From positions 3,834,325-3,898,324 of the forward strand of contig NZ_JBDOIO010000003.1 of the NCBI RefSeq assembly GCF_039831995.1: a DNA stretch of 64,000 bases, given 5' to 3'. A program made the position numbers and the translations under genes. The first letter of the stretch is position 1. The number at the start of each line of letters is the position of its first letter. Shown here piece after piece: positions 17,521 to 26,160 of the stretch. The notes beneath the pieces were generated by a model. It searched no databases. It was not told where the DNA came from and worked only from the letters and a program-made list of their open reading frames with translations. The stretch is from Paenibacillus pabuli. GTDB lineage: Bacteria > Bacillota > Bacilli > Paenibacillales > Paenibacillaceae.

Positions 17521-18874
17521 AGCGATAATAAACCTCCTTGATGAGATTCTTATAGTTTTGTTTCACTGACTCGGACGCTTGCATACTGTATTCTTCATAT
17601 AAACCTACACAATAAATTATTGTAGAATCATCTTTAATTTTGTGTGCAGATGCTAAACAAGTTAACAGATGATTAAACCCTTCTGTATACCTACCCTTAG
17701 ATAATTGATAAAAAGTCAATTCAGCCCAAAATTTGGTGTACCTATCATCTTTTATTTGATTATTATAGCTTGGCATATAATTGTGATCTTCAAGTAACAA
17801 CAAATGAATATATGCATCAAATCTTCCTAATGCATGATCTACATCCAAATTGTATAAATTAGCAGCTTCCATAATCTTAACCAATCCAAGAAGCGTTTCA
17901 TTTTCATTCTTCTCAATGAAGTCTAGATACGAATTGAGAGCTTCGTAATCGCCCATCATCAATTTGTATAGATAATTATTAACTTCAGCCCAGCCCTTGA
18001 ATCGTTCAATGAATACAAGATCCTCGGGGGCAGGTTCTTCGATAGAAAGATTTGAGTAAAGGGAAGTGTACTGAAGAGCCTTTTCATAATCCTGACGCTC
18101 TCCCCATACTGTGGCCATCAATAAATATGCATATGCTCTATAAGTGAAAAACGGATGTTTAAACGTTCGCTTGTAACCTATTTCCTTATTCTTATATCGT
18201 TCCAGAAATTCAACACGTTGTTCCAGTTCCCCAGCTAGCTGATAAACTTTATCCCAATAGCGTAATCCACTATATGTATTCGCCAGATCCTTGATCGCAT
18301 CCAGCTGTCGCTCTTCGTCCAATCGGTTAATATATGGCTCGAAGTGAACAGCGGCTCGAAGATTCTCATGCTGGTCCTGGCCAAGAGACAAGGTGAAGAT
18401 ACGATAATGGCATAGTGCCAGACGTTCGGAGTGCTGGTACTTCTCACACTCGGCGACACATTCGTACAGCATTCGCGCAGCCTTCTTCTGACCACGTTCA
18501 AGCATATACTCGGCCAGCTCGAACAATTCGGACACATAGGAGCGGTCATCCGTCACTTGCTGAATTACCCTCTGTATGCAGTCCAGCTTGTCCAACTCAG
18601 CGCAGCGTTGCAGGAACGGCTCCAGCCTTCTCCAGTGCGGTGCGGATTCCACAAAACATTCAGCACCATATATTTCGTAGAAGTGGCCCTCTTCCAGCTT
18701 CATCCCCTGGGTAATGAGGTCCAATTGAGCCATGGCGATCGGCCGTGTACCTTTGATAATTGCACTTAACGTCCCGGCGTTAACCCCCGATATATCAGCA
18801 AAGTATTGAAGGGTATACCCCTGTTTCCTGATGTAATCCTCAATATTTGAGCGTATCGTAGTTGTAGGTTCCAT
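17483..18874 (-). CDS. HTH-TPR transcriptional regulator, RRNPP-type peptide receptor
   Basis: A 463-residue cytoplasmic protein. Residues about 7-60 form an XRE-type helix-turn-helix (YTLQYFADISGVNAGTLSAIIKG). The rest is alpha-helical with TPR-like repeats, for example SELFELAEYMLERGQKKAARMLYECVAECEKY and EKALQYTSLYSNLSIEE. This matches RRNPP receptors (AimR, PlcR and Alo-type), which bind an imported peptide in the TPR groove. The ATG at 18874 has GGAGG 8 nt upstream; a GTG five codons earlier overlaps that site and is less likely. The 3' half is clearly AT-richer than its neighbours. It overlaps the propeptide gene, and a palindrome at its promoter suggests autoregulation. Confidence 0.85.
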   Translation of the reverse strand: MEPTTTIRSNIEDYIRKQGYTLQYFADISGVNAGTLSAIIKGTRPIAMAQLDLITQGMKLEEGHFYEIYGAECFVESAPHWRRLEPFLQRCAELDKLDCIQRVIQQVTDDRSYVSELFELAEYMLERGQKKAARMLYECVAECEKYQHSERLALCHYRIFTLSLGQDQHENLRAAVHFEPYINRLDEERQLDAIKDLANTYSGLRYWDKVYQLAGELEQRVEFLERYKNKEIGYKRTFKHPFFTYRAYAYLLMATVWGERQDYEKALQYTSLYSNLSIEEPAPEDLVFIERFKGWAEVNNYLYKLMMGDYEALNSYLDFIEKNENETLLGLVKIMEAANLYNLDVDHALGRFDAYIHLLLLEDHNYMPSYNNQIKDDRYTKFWAELTFYQLSKGRYTEGFNHLLTCLASAHKIKDDSTIIYCVGLYEEYSMQASESVKQNYKNLIKEVYYRYGKKSNVSVNAL

Positions 18875-18900
18875 GTCTCCCACCTCCACAATGAAAATCC

Positions 18901-18916
18901 AGAAATTTGAATTTCT
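18901..18916. promoter_or_regulatory. Candidate operator of the HTH-TPR regulator (7-2-7 palindrome)
   Basis: AGAAATT-TG-AATTTCT is a perfect inverted repeat. It lies about 13 bases downstream of the -10 and 27 bases before the start codon, well placed for autoregulation. Confidence 0.6.
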
Positions 18917-18928
18917 ATGATAAGTACA

Positions 18929-18957
18929 ATTTTAATCCTAAATTTTACAGCGGTCAA
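18929..18957 (-). promoter_or_regulatory. Putative sigma-A promoter of the quorum-sensing locus
   Basis: On the minus strand TTGACC (18957-18952) and TAAAAT (18934-18929) are separated by exactly 17 bases. Confidence 0.65.
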
Positions 18958-19139
18958 TAAAAATCGTGGCAATTTCCTGCACATTTAGACATTTATATTG
19001 AATATATTTCGTCTTATAGAAAAAATCCATTAGAAGAATCGAAAAGGACATGTTACAGTAAGTTTAATTCATAATATCCTACTATTTCCATAGGATTAAA
19101 CAACACAGACTGCCCAATCCAGTTCAAGGAGAAGTTCAG

Positions 19140-20264
19140 ATGAAATTTGCCTTGTTTAGCCTCATGATGAACCTGCCTAATGCGGTCACTGGCGAAACTC
19201 TCACGACACAGCAGAAGTTCCACAACATTCTGGAGCAAGCCAAACTGGCCGAGCGTTTGGGCTTCGATGCTTACGGGATTGGCGAGCGGCACGGTGCACC
19301 TTTTCTGTCCTCTTCACCGCCGGTCGTATTGACTGCGATTGCTGCAGCTACTTCACGGATCCGGTTACTAACCACAGTCACGGTTCTTAGCGTACTGGAT
19401 CCGGTGCGGGTTGCCGAGGATTATGCAACGCTGGATCAGATATCTGGCGGACGGCTGGAGATGATTATCGGGAAAGGCAATGACCCTCGGCACTATCCGC
19501 TGTTTGGCATTCGCGAAGAGGAACAGTGGGCTTCCCTTGGTGAACGCTATGAGCTGCTGAAACGCCTGTGGTCGGAGGGAAATGTAACCTGGCAGGGAAC
19601 GTATCGCCCTCCTCTTCATGAGGTTACCACTTGGCCGAGACCACTCCAGCAATCCATTCCAATCTGGCATGGCAGTGCGTCGAGCACCCTCTCCACTGAG
19701 CTGGCAGCGAAATATGGTGAGCCACTCTTCACCTCGAATTCTTTTCACCCACAGGCAAAATACAAAGCATTGATTGACCACTATCGGGAACGTCTCGATT
19801 ATTATGGTCATGATGCAAGCCGCGCGGTAATTGGTTCCGGAGCAGGCAGCCTGTATCTGGCAGATACTCGTGAGGAAGCGATTCGTCGCTATACGCCTTA
19901 CTATAACGCTTTTCACGCTACGGCAGCCGCACAGCATAACCAGTCACCCTTCGTTGATCTGGAAGATAACATTGCACGTGGACCCGTGCTTATTGGTAGT
20001 CCAGAACAGGTCATTGAGAAAATCATGGATTACCATGCCGCGTTCGGACATCAGGTCCTGAGCATTAGTGTGGATGGACTTAGTCACAACGAGCAGCTGG
20101 AGCAGTTGGAGCGCTTTGCCCAGGACGTAGCACCTGTATTGCAACGAGAATTGCCGAGTGTGGTATGGAACGATCCCCCGGTTTTAGACCAGCAATCTGC
20201 TTCCTCTGCCTCTGACACTTCTACTTCATGGCCCTCAGCCATCTCTCCCCTGTTTCAGGTATGA
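19140..20264 (+). CDS. LLM-class flavin-dependent oxidoreductase (luciferase-like monooxygenase)
   Basis: A 374-residue bacterial-luciferase-fold protein. Typical blocks are AKLAERLGFDAYGIGERHG, LTAIAAATSRIRLLTTVTVL, DPVRVAEDYATLDQISGGRLEMIIGKG and IGSPEQVIEKIMDYHAAFGHQ. Such enzymes use reduced FMN (or F420) and oxygen to oxidise or cleave organic substrates. AAGGAGAAGTTCAG precedes the ATG. The last 25 residues are Ser-rich, low complexity, and extend beyond the usual domain end. The gene stands alone, divergent from the HTH-TPR regulator; its substrate is unknown. Confidence 0.88.
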   Translation: MKFALFSLMMNLPNAVTGETLTTQQKFHNILEQAKLAERLGFDAYGIGERHGAPFLSSSPPVVLTAIAAATSRIRLLTTVTVLSVLDPVRVAEDYATLDQISGGRLEMIIGKGNDPRHYPLFGIREEEQWASLGERYELLKRLWSEGNVTWQGTYRPPLHEVTTWPRPLQQSIPIWHGSASSTLSTELAAKYGEPLFTSNSFHPQAKYKALIDHYRERLDYYGHDASRAVIGSGAGSLYLADTREEAIRRYTPYYNAFHATAAAQHNQSPFVDLEDNIARGPVLIGSPEQVIEKIMDYHAAFGHQVLSISVDGLSHNEQLEQLERFAQDVAPVLQRELPSVVWNDPPVLDQQSASSASDTSTSWPSAISPLFQV

Positions 20265-20290
20265 CACAGCCTCGCCAGTTACGCCTTCAT

Positions 20291-20318
20291 ACAGGGTGAT
20301 TCGTGAGAATCGCCCTGT
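20291..20318. terminator. Terminator-like hairpin between LLM and TetR genes
   Basis: ACAGGG-x-GATTC pairs with GAATC-x-CCCTGT around GTGA. It is followed by TTCCTCTTTG on the plus strand. Confidence 0.6.
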
Positions 20319-20355
20319 TCCTCTTTGTTCGACACGTTCAGTGAATTCTTTCCAT

Positions 20356-20934
20356 TTAATTAGACTTGATCCCTGCAAACAGCGAATCCAATAGTCGCTG
20401 TACAAAGTCATGATCCATTGGTTCCCCCGTCACTAACATGCGATAGAACACCGGCCCATAGATGAGGTCGATACACAAACCGATATCCAGGTCACTCTTT
20501 AATTCGCCCCGAGTTACACCCTTTTCAATAATCCCCCAAGCTTCACGCCGGCGAGGCTGAATGTATCTGGTCCGGTATTCAACCGCAAGACCCGGATCTG
20601 ACTGTCCTTCTCCAATAATCTCTGTAATGGCCTTGCCGTCCAGGCTAGTCAGAAATTGCATCATATTGCTCGCATGAATACGCACATCCTCAAATACGGA
20701 TCCTGTATCCGGGACGGGCAATCTTGCTGTCATAGCCGACATGTATCCATCCATAATGACAGCCCCCTTATTGGGCCACCATTTGTATATTGTTGCTTTG
20801 CTCACTTGCGCTCGCTCAGCTATCTTTTCAACCGTAATCGCTGCAAAGCCATGTTCAAGCAATAACTCATAGGCAGCTGCCAGAATGGCATTTTGGGTTT
20901 CCATGTTGCGGGGACGTCCTCGTTTGGCTGTCAT
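20356..20934 (-). CDS. TetR-family transcriptional regulator
   Basis: A 192-residue regulator. The N-terminal helix-turn-helix reads AAYELLLEHGFAAITVEKIAERAQVSKATIYKWWPNKGAVI, the classical TetR_N pattern, with basic leader MTAKRGRPRN. The C-terminal domain resembles TetR_C_11/C_16 (LKSDLDIGLCIDLIYGPVFYRMLVTGE). It is divergent from an MFS exporter gene, and the 258-bp gap contains a perfect palindrome. The obvious inference is local repression of the exporter with drug-like induction. Confidence 0.92.
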   Translation of the reverse strand: MTAKRGRPRNMETQNAILAAAYELLLEHGFAAITVEKIAERAQVSKATIYKWWPNKGAVIMDGYMSAMTARLPVPDTGSVFEDVRIHASNMMQFLTSLDGKAITEIIGEGQSDPGLAVEYRTRYIQPRRREAWGIIEKGVTRGELKSDLDIGLCIDLIYGPVFYRMLVTGEPMDHDFVQRLLDSLFAGIKSN

Positions 20935-21084
20935 TTGAACCCCTCCTTGTTTCTAATCATTACATCACTGTCCCTTTCTCTTAAAAACGATACGTTCATT
21001 ATACTAAATAGCCTACAACATAAACAATTTTGTCCATCTGCAATGCTTATGATTTCAAAAAAGATATCGATGCCTATTTACAAT

Positions 21085-21098
21085 ACTAAACGTTTAGT
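21085..21098. promoter_or_regulatory. Candidate TetR operator (14-bp perfect palindrome)
   Basis: ACTAAACGTTTAGT sits midway in the TetR/MFS intergenic region. Half-site-like sequences TATACTAAATAG (about 21000) and CTGTTTAG (about 21127) flank it. Confidence 0.6.
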
Positions 21099-21192
21099 TT
21101 ATTATATGTTTGTAATTAGTGAACGAACTGTTTAGAAATTAATGATTCAAGCTGTATTAATCATACTGAATACTATGTGGAGGATGATAATC

Positions 21193-22401
21193 ATGAACAC
21201 GAAACACGATGTGAAGGCAAAACAGATTCCAAAATGGCTGGTTTTCCTTTTGGCTGCGGCGTGCGGACTTATTGTCGCTAATCTGTACTATGCACAGACT
21301 GTAATCGGGCCGATTAGCGCTACGACAGGATTGTCATCTGCTGCGGCAGGATTAATCGTAACGTTAACCCAAATTGGTTATGTCATCGGATTGCTGTTTA
21401 TCGTACCGCTTAGTGACATTATGGAGAATCGGCGGCTCGTAACTTCCTTTCTGGTATTACTAGTCATTGCCTTGACCGCAGCGGCTTTCTCCACTCATGC
21501 TTTACTATTTCTTACGGCCTCATTGGTGATCGGTGTAGGTTCCGTCGTTGCGCAGATTCTCGTGCCCTACGCGACTTACCTCACTTCAGAAGAGCAACGC
21601 GGGCAGGTGGTAGGCAATGTCATGAGCGGGCTTCTTCTTGGCATCATGCTGGCTCGTCCAGTGGCAAGCTTCATTACGGATGCTTTCGGCTGGCAGGCAG
21701 TCTTCATTTTCTCCGCTATTGTCATTGCACTGCTCGCGCTGCTGCTATCACGTGCTCTTCCTGTACGTCAGCCTCAGCCTGCAATGAAATATGGTCAGCT
21801 CATTGCTTCACTGGGAACGCTGTTGAAAACTCTGCCCATGCTGCGCCGCCGGGCACTGTATCAAGCCAGCTTGTTTGGCGCCTTTAGTCTCTTCTGGACC
21901 ACCGTACCCTTGCGGCTGGCTAATGACTTTGGCATGACCCAGCAGGGCATTGCCTGGTTTGCACTGGCCGGTGTAGGTGGAGCCATTGCCGCGCCTATCG
22001 CAGGCAGATGGGCAGACAAAGGCCTGACCCGGATATTGACCGGTCTCGCCATGGTGATTGCCGTTCTATCCTTGGGCCTTGCGTACATGTTCCAAGGGCA
22101 CTCTATCGCTTCTCTTGTGCTGCTGGTCATTGTCGCCATAACTCTCGATATGGCAGTCTCGGGCAATCTCGTTCTGGGACAGCGCATCATCTACTCCCTC
22201 GCAGGTGAAGCAAGAGGACGGGTGAACGGAATTTTTATGTCGATCTTCTTCATTGGAGGTGCCGTTGGTTCCTCTATTGGAAGCTGGTCTTACGCATCAG
22301 GAGGCTGGAGTCTGACGACACTGATCGGCCTGATCATGCCGCTGCTGGCGCTCGGCTACTATTTCACTGAAAAGAAAGCCAGCGTTGTCAGCAACTCATA
22401 A
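21193..22401 (+). CDS. MFS transporter (drug-efflux/YnfM-type)
   Basis: A 402-residue major facilitator superfamily protein with 12 predicted membrane helices. Features are NLYYAQTVIGPI in helix 1, GYVIGLLFIVPLSDIMENRRLV (motif A between helices 2 and 3) and PIAGRWADKGLTR between helices 8 and 9. The frame is open 17 codons further upstream, but GGAGGATGATAATC directly precedes the ATG at 21193. It is divergent from a TetR gene that probably represses it. The substrate is unknown; toxin or drug efflux is the usual role in this arrangement. Confidence 0.9.
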   Translation: MNTKHDVKAKQIPKWLVFLLAAACGLIVANLYYAQTVIGPISATTGLSSAAAGLIVTLTQIGYVIGLLFIVPLSDIMENRRLVTSFLVLLVIALTAAAFSTHALLFLTASLVIGVGSVVAQILVPYATYLTSEEQRGQVVGNVMSGLLLGIMLARPVASFITDAFGWQAVFIFSAIVIALLALLLSRALPVRQPQPAMKYGQLIASLGTLLKTLPMLRRRALYQASLFGAFSLFWTTVPLRLANDFGMTQQGIAWFALAGVGGAIAAPIAGRWADKGLTRILTGLAMVIAVLSLGLAYMFQGHSIASLVLLVIVAITLDMAVSGNLVLGQRIIYSLAGEARGRVNGIFMSIFFIGGAVGSSIGSWSYASGGWSLTTLIGLIMPLLALGYYFTEKKASVVSNS

Positions 22402-22424
22402 CTGCAACACTCAAGCGACAAGAA

Positions 22425-22459
22425 GAGCAGCCTAATCCCCAGGATTAGTGCTGCCCTTT
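22425..22459. terminator. Terminator-like hairpin between MFS and old yellow enzyme genes
   Basis: AGCAGCCTAATCC pairs with GGATTAGTGCTGC with one mismatch; CCCTTTC and a later T-run follow. It serves convergent genes. Confidence 0.65.
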
Positions 22460-22469
22460 CACTACTTTT

Positions 22470-23522
22470 TCATATCAGAGTAGGTAAATGCTTGTTCCCA
22501 TCATACTCCACCAGCGGCTCACCTGCATGCAATCTGTGGACCAGATCGGAATTGGCAATAAAGGGTCGGCCAAACGCAGCGAGATGAATGATTCCCTCAT
22601 TCAGGGCTTCCTCTGCCGTTTGAGCATCCAGATTCCCCACCCCAATAATCGTATGCTCCCACTGTTGCCTGATCATTTCATGAAAGGTCCTCTCCCCTGC
22701 CCAAGCTGTTGTAAAGCGGTCGGTTGAAGGATGCAGAATCGTAATGCCCGTCTCACGGAACAGGTTAAGATAAGCATCAATCATGGCCACCTTGTCTCTC
22801 CAAGCATAGGATGGATCATCATCTTTTTTCTCGGAAAATCGGATTGAAATGCGATCCACGCTGATTTCTTTTTTTACCGCCAGAATGATCTCTTTCAAAA
22901 AACGTAATCTCCCCTGGATCCCGCCTCCATATTCGTCTGTTCGATGATTCGTCTTCTCGTTGATAAACTGATCCATCAGATATCCATGCGCTGCATGTAG
23001 CTCAATCCCGTCAAATCCGGCCAGCACCGCATTGCGGGCAGCTTTCTGAAAATGCTGGATCGTATCCTGAATATCCTGTATGCACATCGCTTCGGGAACC
23101 TGATATGGCTTGTGCAATTTATGCACCTTGCCCACGGCCTGAATGCTTGAAGGTGCCTGCGGCGTTCCTCCGATGAGATCGGAGTGGGACAATCTGCCGA
23201 CATGCCACAGCTGCGCTATGATGGTACCTCCATGTCTATGGACGACTTCCGTAACCTTTTTCCATGAAACGGTCTGGTCTTCCGTATACAGTCCAGGTAT
23301 GCCATAGGTTCCTTTACCCGCCAGGTTGGGGTTAACTCCCTCCGTAATGATCAATCCCACACCATCCCGGGCACGCTGCTCATAGTATGCCACCATCTCT
23401 TCTGTTACTGTACCATCCTCATCATTCGCAAACCCTCTCGTTAACGGAGCCATCACAATTCGGTTTCTAAGGTTCCATTGGTTGATCGTAACCGGGTTGA
23501 GTAATTTTATAAGATTGTTCAT
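22470..23522 (-). CDS. NADH:flavin oxidoreductase, old yellow enzyme family
   Basis: A 350-residue FMN-dependent TIM-barrel ene-reductase. Motifs include LRNRIVMAPLTRG, the active-site segment GFDGIELHAAHGYLMDQF, NEKTNHRTDEYGG and HLAAFGRPFIANSDL. Such enzymes reduce the C=C bond of alpha,beta-unsaturated carbonyls using NAD(P)H. The ATG at 23522 is chosen because AGAAGGGATAGC precedes it; the 17 extra upstream codons lack family similarity. It is divergent from a LysR gene across a 152-bp gap with a palindromic operator candidate, suggesting electrophile-inducible control. Confidence 0.92.
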   Translation of the reverse strand: MNNLIKLLNPVTINQWNLRNRIVMAPLTRGFANDEDGTVTEEMVAYYEQRARDGVGLIITEGVNPNLAGKGTYGIPGLYTEDQTVSWKKVTEVVHRHGGTIIAQLWHVGRLSHSDLIGGTPQAPSSIQAVGKVHKLHKPYQVPEAMCIQDIQDTIQHFQKAARNAVLAGFDGIELHAAHGYLMDQFINEKTNHRTDEYGGGIQGRLRFLKEIILAVKKEISVDRISIRFSEKKDDDPSYAWRDKVAMIDAYLNLFRETGITILHPSTDRFTTAWAGERTFHEMIRQQWEHTIIGVGNLDAQTAEEALNEGIIHLAAFGRPFIANSDLVHRLHAGEPLVEYDGNKHLPTLI

Positions 23523-23601
23523 GCTATCCCTTCTCTCATCGTAATTAAGGATATTGTAGAACGGCTCAGGCATATCGTAAAATGATTAGAATATATGGAA
23601 G

Positions 23602-23618
23602 TATCTCTCTGAGAGATA
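23602..23618. promoter_or_regulatory. Candidate LysR operator (17-bp palindrome)
   Basis: TATCTCTC-T-GAGAGATA is a perfect inverted repeat around one base, containing a T-N11-A core. It lies between the divergent oxidoreductase and LysR genes. Confidence 0.65.
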
Positions 23619-23674
23619 TCACAAGGACTTCAATTTGGCTTTTCGGAGAAATCCCGCAATCAGGAGGAATACGT

Positions 23675-24538
23675 ATGGAGTTATCAGATATCGATATCAT
23701 TCTCGCAGTCGGACGGTCAGGCAAAATCTCGCAAGCCGCCAAAGAATTAAACTATGCCCAGTCCAATGTCACCACCCGCATCAAAAAGCTGGAGCAGGAA
23801 TACCAGGTGCAGCTTTTCAATCGGTTCCCCAAGGGTGTGGTTCCCACTGCCAAAGGAGAGCAGTTTATTGCATATGCCGCTCGGATTCGTAACCTGCTGC
23901 ATGATCTGGAACAGGATATGATGGATCCCGGAGAGCCTTCCGGCACACTGAAAATCGGGATTGTGGAGACGGCTGCATCAAGCCGTTTCATGGAGATACT
24001 GAACGAATATCAGGTCACGTATCCGAAGGTTTCCATCTCACTGGTGAACGCCACTTCGCCCAAAGTGCTGCGTCACAAAATACAGGCGTATGAGATTGAT
24101 GGTGCGTTCATCAGTGGTGCTTGTGTCAAAGAAGGGTTGAAAGTGGAATACGAAATGCAGGATACAGTACACATTATTTCTAAACGTATGGAAACCCCCG
24201 CAGAGAGCCTATGCCAGGTCTCATGGGTGGTTTTCCCTCAGGGCTGTCCCTATCGTGAAATTACGGAAATGTTTTTGGAGGAAGAAGGGTTGTCTGCCCG
24301 CAATATGATTGAGGTCAGTACCATGGAGAACCTGCTCAGCTGTGTGGAGTCCGGGATTGCTTATACGATTATGCCTTGCAGTGTGATTCACAAGAAGCCG
24401 GAAGTGTACTCGGTACACGATCTGGCCGAACAGTTCACCCACACTACAACCACCTTTGTTCGCGGGGAGGATCGGTATGTCAGCAGTGCTTTGGATCAAT
24501 TCGTGAAGCTGCTAAATCAGAAATGCATTACATTTTAG
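23675..24538 (+). CDS. LysR-family transcriptional regulator
   Basis: A 287-residue LysR-type regulator. The N-terminal winged helix-turn-helix reads ILAVGRSGKISQAAKELNYAQSNVTTRIKKLEQEYQVQLFNR. A periplasmic-binding-like effector domain begins around residue 90 (SGTLKIGIVETAASSRF). AGGAGGAATACGT before the ATG at 23675 supports this start over the longer open frame. It is divergent from the old yellow enzyme gene and probably controls it, and itself, through the intergenic palindrome. Confidence 0.92.
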   Translation: MELSDIDIILAVGRSGKISQAAKELNYAQSNVTTRIKKLEQEYQVQLFNRFPKGVVPTAKGEQFIAYAARIRNLLHDLEQDMMDPGEPSGTLKIGIVETAASSRFMEILNEYQVTYPKVSISLVNATSPKVLRHKIQAYEIDGAFISGACVKEGLKVEYEMQDTVHIISKRMETPAESLCQVSWVVFPQGCPYREITEMFLEEEGLSARNMIEVSTMENLLSCVESGIAYTIMPCSVIHKKPEVYSVHDLAEQFTHTTTTFVRGEDRYVSSALDQFVKLLNQKCITF

Positions 24539-24621
24539 TTCCACGTTATACTTTCGTTAGAATTAGCCACTATCCTTGGGTTATGGATTTCAACACATCA
24601 TTCATACGGAGGATAATCACC

Positions 24622-26043
24622 ATGAACCTGAAACGTCGTCTTATTCAAAAAACAGCCGTACTCGGCATGGCCATCGCCATGATCGCTGGCTCCGCTTCGG
24701 CAGCAGCCTCACCTATTGCCAAGGAGCAATGGGTGCAGGACCATGCCCATGAAATTACATCCCTGACCTCGGACAACTATAGTGACCTCGCCTTTCTGAA
24801 GCCGCTGCTTCAGGACAAGAAAGTCGTCAGCCTAGGGGAGAATTTTCACCGGGTTGCCGAATACAGTGCAATCAAAACGCGCATGATCAAATTTTTGCAT
24901 GAAGAACTCGGCTATGACGTCATTGCCTTCGAATCCGGCATGGGGGATGCAGCGGTTGCCTATGAACAAGGAGCGGACCTGACGCCTGCTCAGATGATGG
25001 AGCTCTCCATTTTCCCGATCTGGCACTCGCAGGAAACGCTCGGCCTCTATGAATATATACAGGAGCAGAGCAAGACGGATCACCCGCTGATTCTGGCGGG
25101 ATATGATATGCAGTTTACAACCGGGTACTTAACACAATTTATCAGTGACTGGATTGGCAACCTGGATCCCGATAGAGGTAAGCAGTTCTATGCTTTCGAG
25201 ATGCAGGGCATCACGGATTTGTATGCTGTCCTTAACAAATATGGTATCGACAGCGACAACAATCCCGAATTCAAGGCGGCCATCCATCAAGTGAAGGATG
25301 CCTATGTCCCGCAGTACGAGGAATTGGTTCAATGGATTACCGAGCACAAGCAGGAGCTTGTGAAGTCATTCCCGGACAACTCGAAACTGGCTGACATGAT
25401 GATCCGCGTGCTGAATGACCGGAGCAAATTTATCGAGATGGCGGCCTACGATACCCGGGAAAGTTACGAGTTCCGCGACCGTGCGATGGCTGATAATCTG
25501 GAGTGGTTGATGGACGTAATGTATCCAGGCAAAAAATTCATCCTTTGGGCACACAATGACCATCTCGCCAAGAGCACATCGACCATTCTCAATCCCCCAA
25601 TCGGAGAAAGAGATGGGAACTCAGGCTTGTGGCAATCCAGCTTCAAAAGTATGGGCGAAATGTTGCATGAGAAGCTGCAGGATGACATGTATGTGATCGG
25701 GCTCTATATGAACGAAGGACAGGCGAGCGAGATTTCCACAGGCCAAACCTTTGACATCTCTCCCATGCCTCGGGGCAGTCTCGAATATACCTTAATGAAA
25801 TCCGGTTACCGGAATACATACATCGATCTCTCCGAAGTCAAAGACGCTACAAGTGCTGCAGCCTGGTTGTTCCGCCCGGTCTTTGCTGCTGAGGATGGCA
25901 TGGTGGATGAAGTCATTCATCCCATGTCGATGAACTTCATTCCGGCAGAACAATACGACGGCATTCTGTTAATTGACAAAGTCAAAGCACCGACGACCAC
26001 CTATAAAGGCGGATTCAAGGACCAAATGCAGCAGCAAAAGTAA
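24622..26043 (+). CDS. Secreted erythromycin-esterase family protein
   Basis: A 473-residue protein with a Sec signal peptide (MNLKRRLIQK, hydrophobic core, cleavage near ASAAASP). The mature part is an erythromycin-esterase (Ere-like) domain: VVSLGENFHRVAEY and DVIAFESGMGDAAVAYE carry the conserved His and Glu residues, and KKFILWAHNDHLAKS gives a second His. Enzymes of the family open macrolide lactones, but many secreted relatives have unknown substrates. GGAGGATAATCACC precedes the ATG. It is the last gene before a terminator, 83 nt downstream of the LysR gene. Resistance should not be assumed without testing. Confidence 0.85.
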   Translation: MNLKRRLIQKTAVLGMAIAMIAGSASAAASPIAKEQWVQDHAHEITSLTSDNYSDLAFLKPLLQDKKVVSLGENFHRVAEYSAIKTRMIKFLHEELGYDVIAFESGMGDAAVAYEQGADLTPAQMMELSIFPIWHSQETLGLYEYIQEQSKTDHPLILAGYDMQFTTGYLTQFISDWIGNLDPDRGKQFYAFEMQGITDLYAVLNKYGIDSDNNPEFKAAIHQVKDAYVPQYEELVQWITEHKQELVKSFPDNSKLADMMIRVLNDRSKFIEMAAYDTRESYEFRDRAMADNLEWLMDVMYPGKKFILWAHNDHLAKSTSTILNPPIGERDGNSGLWQSSFKSMGEMLHEKLQDDMYVIGLYMNEGQASEISTGQTFDISPMPRGSLEYTLMKSGYRNTYIDLSEVKDATSAAAWLFRPVFAAEDGMVDEVIHPMSMNFIPAEQYDGILLIDKVKAPTTTYKGGFKDQMQQQK

Positions 26044-26070
26044 AGCCTAAAGCTGTAACCAATATCAAAG

Positions 26071-26106
26071 AGGCAGGCATCCGTTTTGGGATACCTGCCT
26101 GTTTCG
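26071..26106 (+). terminator. Intrinsic terminator after the erythromycin-esterase gene
   Basis: AGGCAGGCATCC pairs with GGATACCTGCCT with one mismatch around a TTTT-containing loop; GTTTCGGTTCCTTTT follows. Confidence 0.75.
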
Positions 26107-26160
26107 GTTCCTTTTAAGCCCATTCAGCTTCCTTGAATCTCATGGATATCCTTTTTGGAC

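Noticed and set aside
24622..26043. Calling the erythromycin-esterase-like gene a macrolide resistance gene.
   Set aside because: It is exported and the family includes many proteins without macrolide activity; resistance cannot be deduced.
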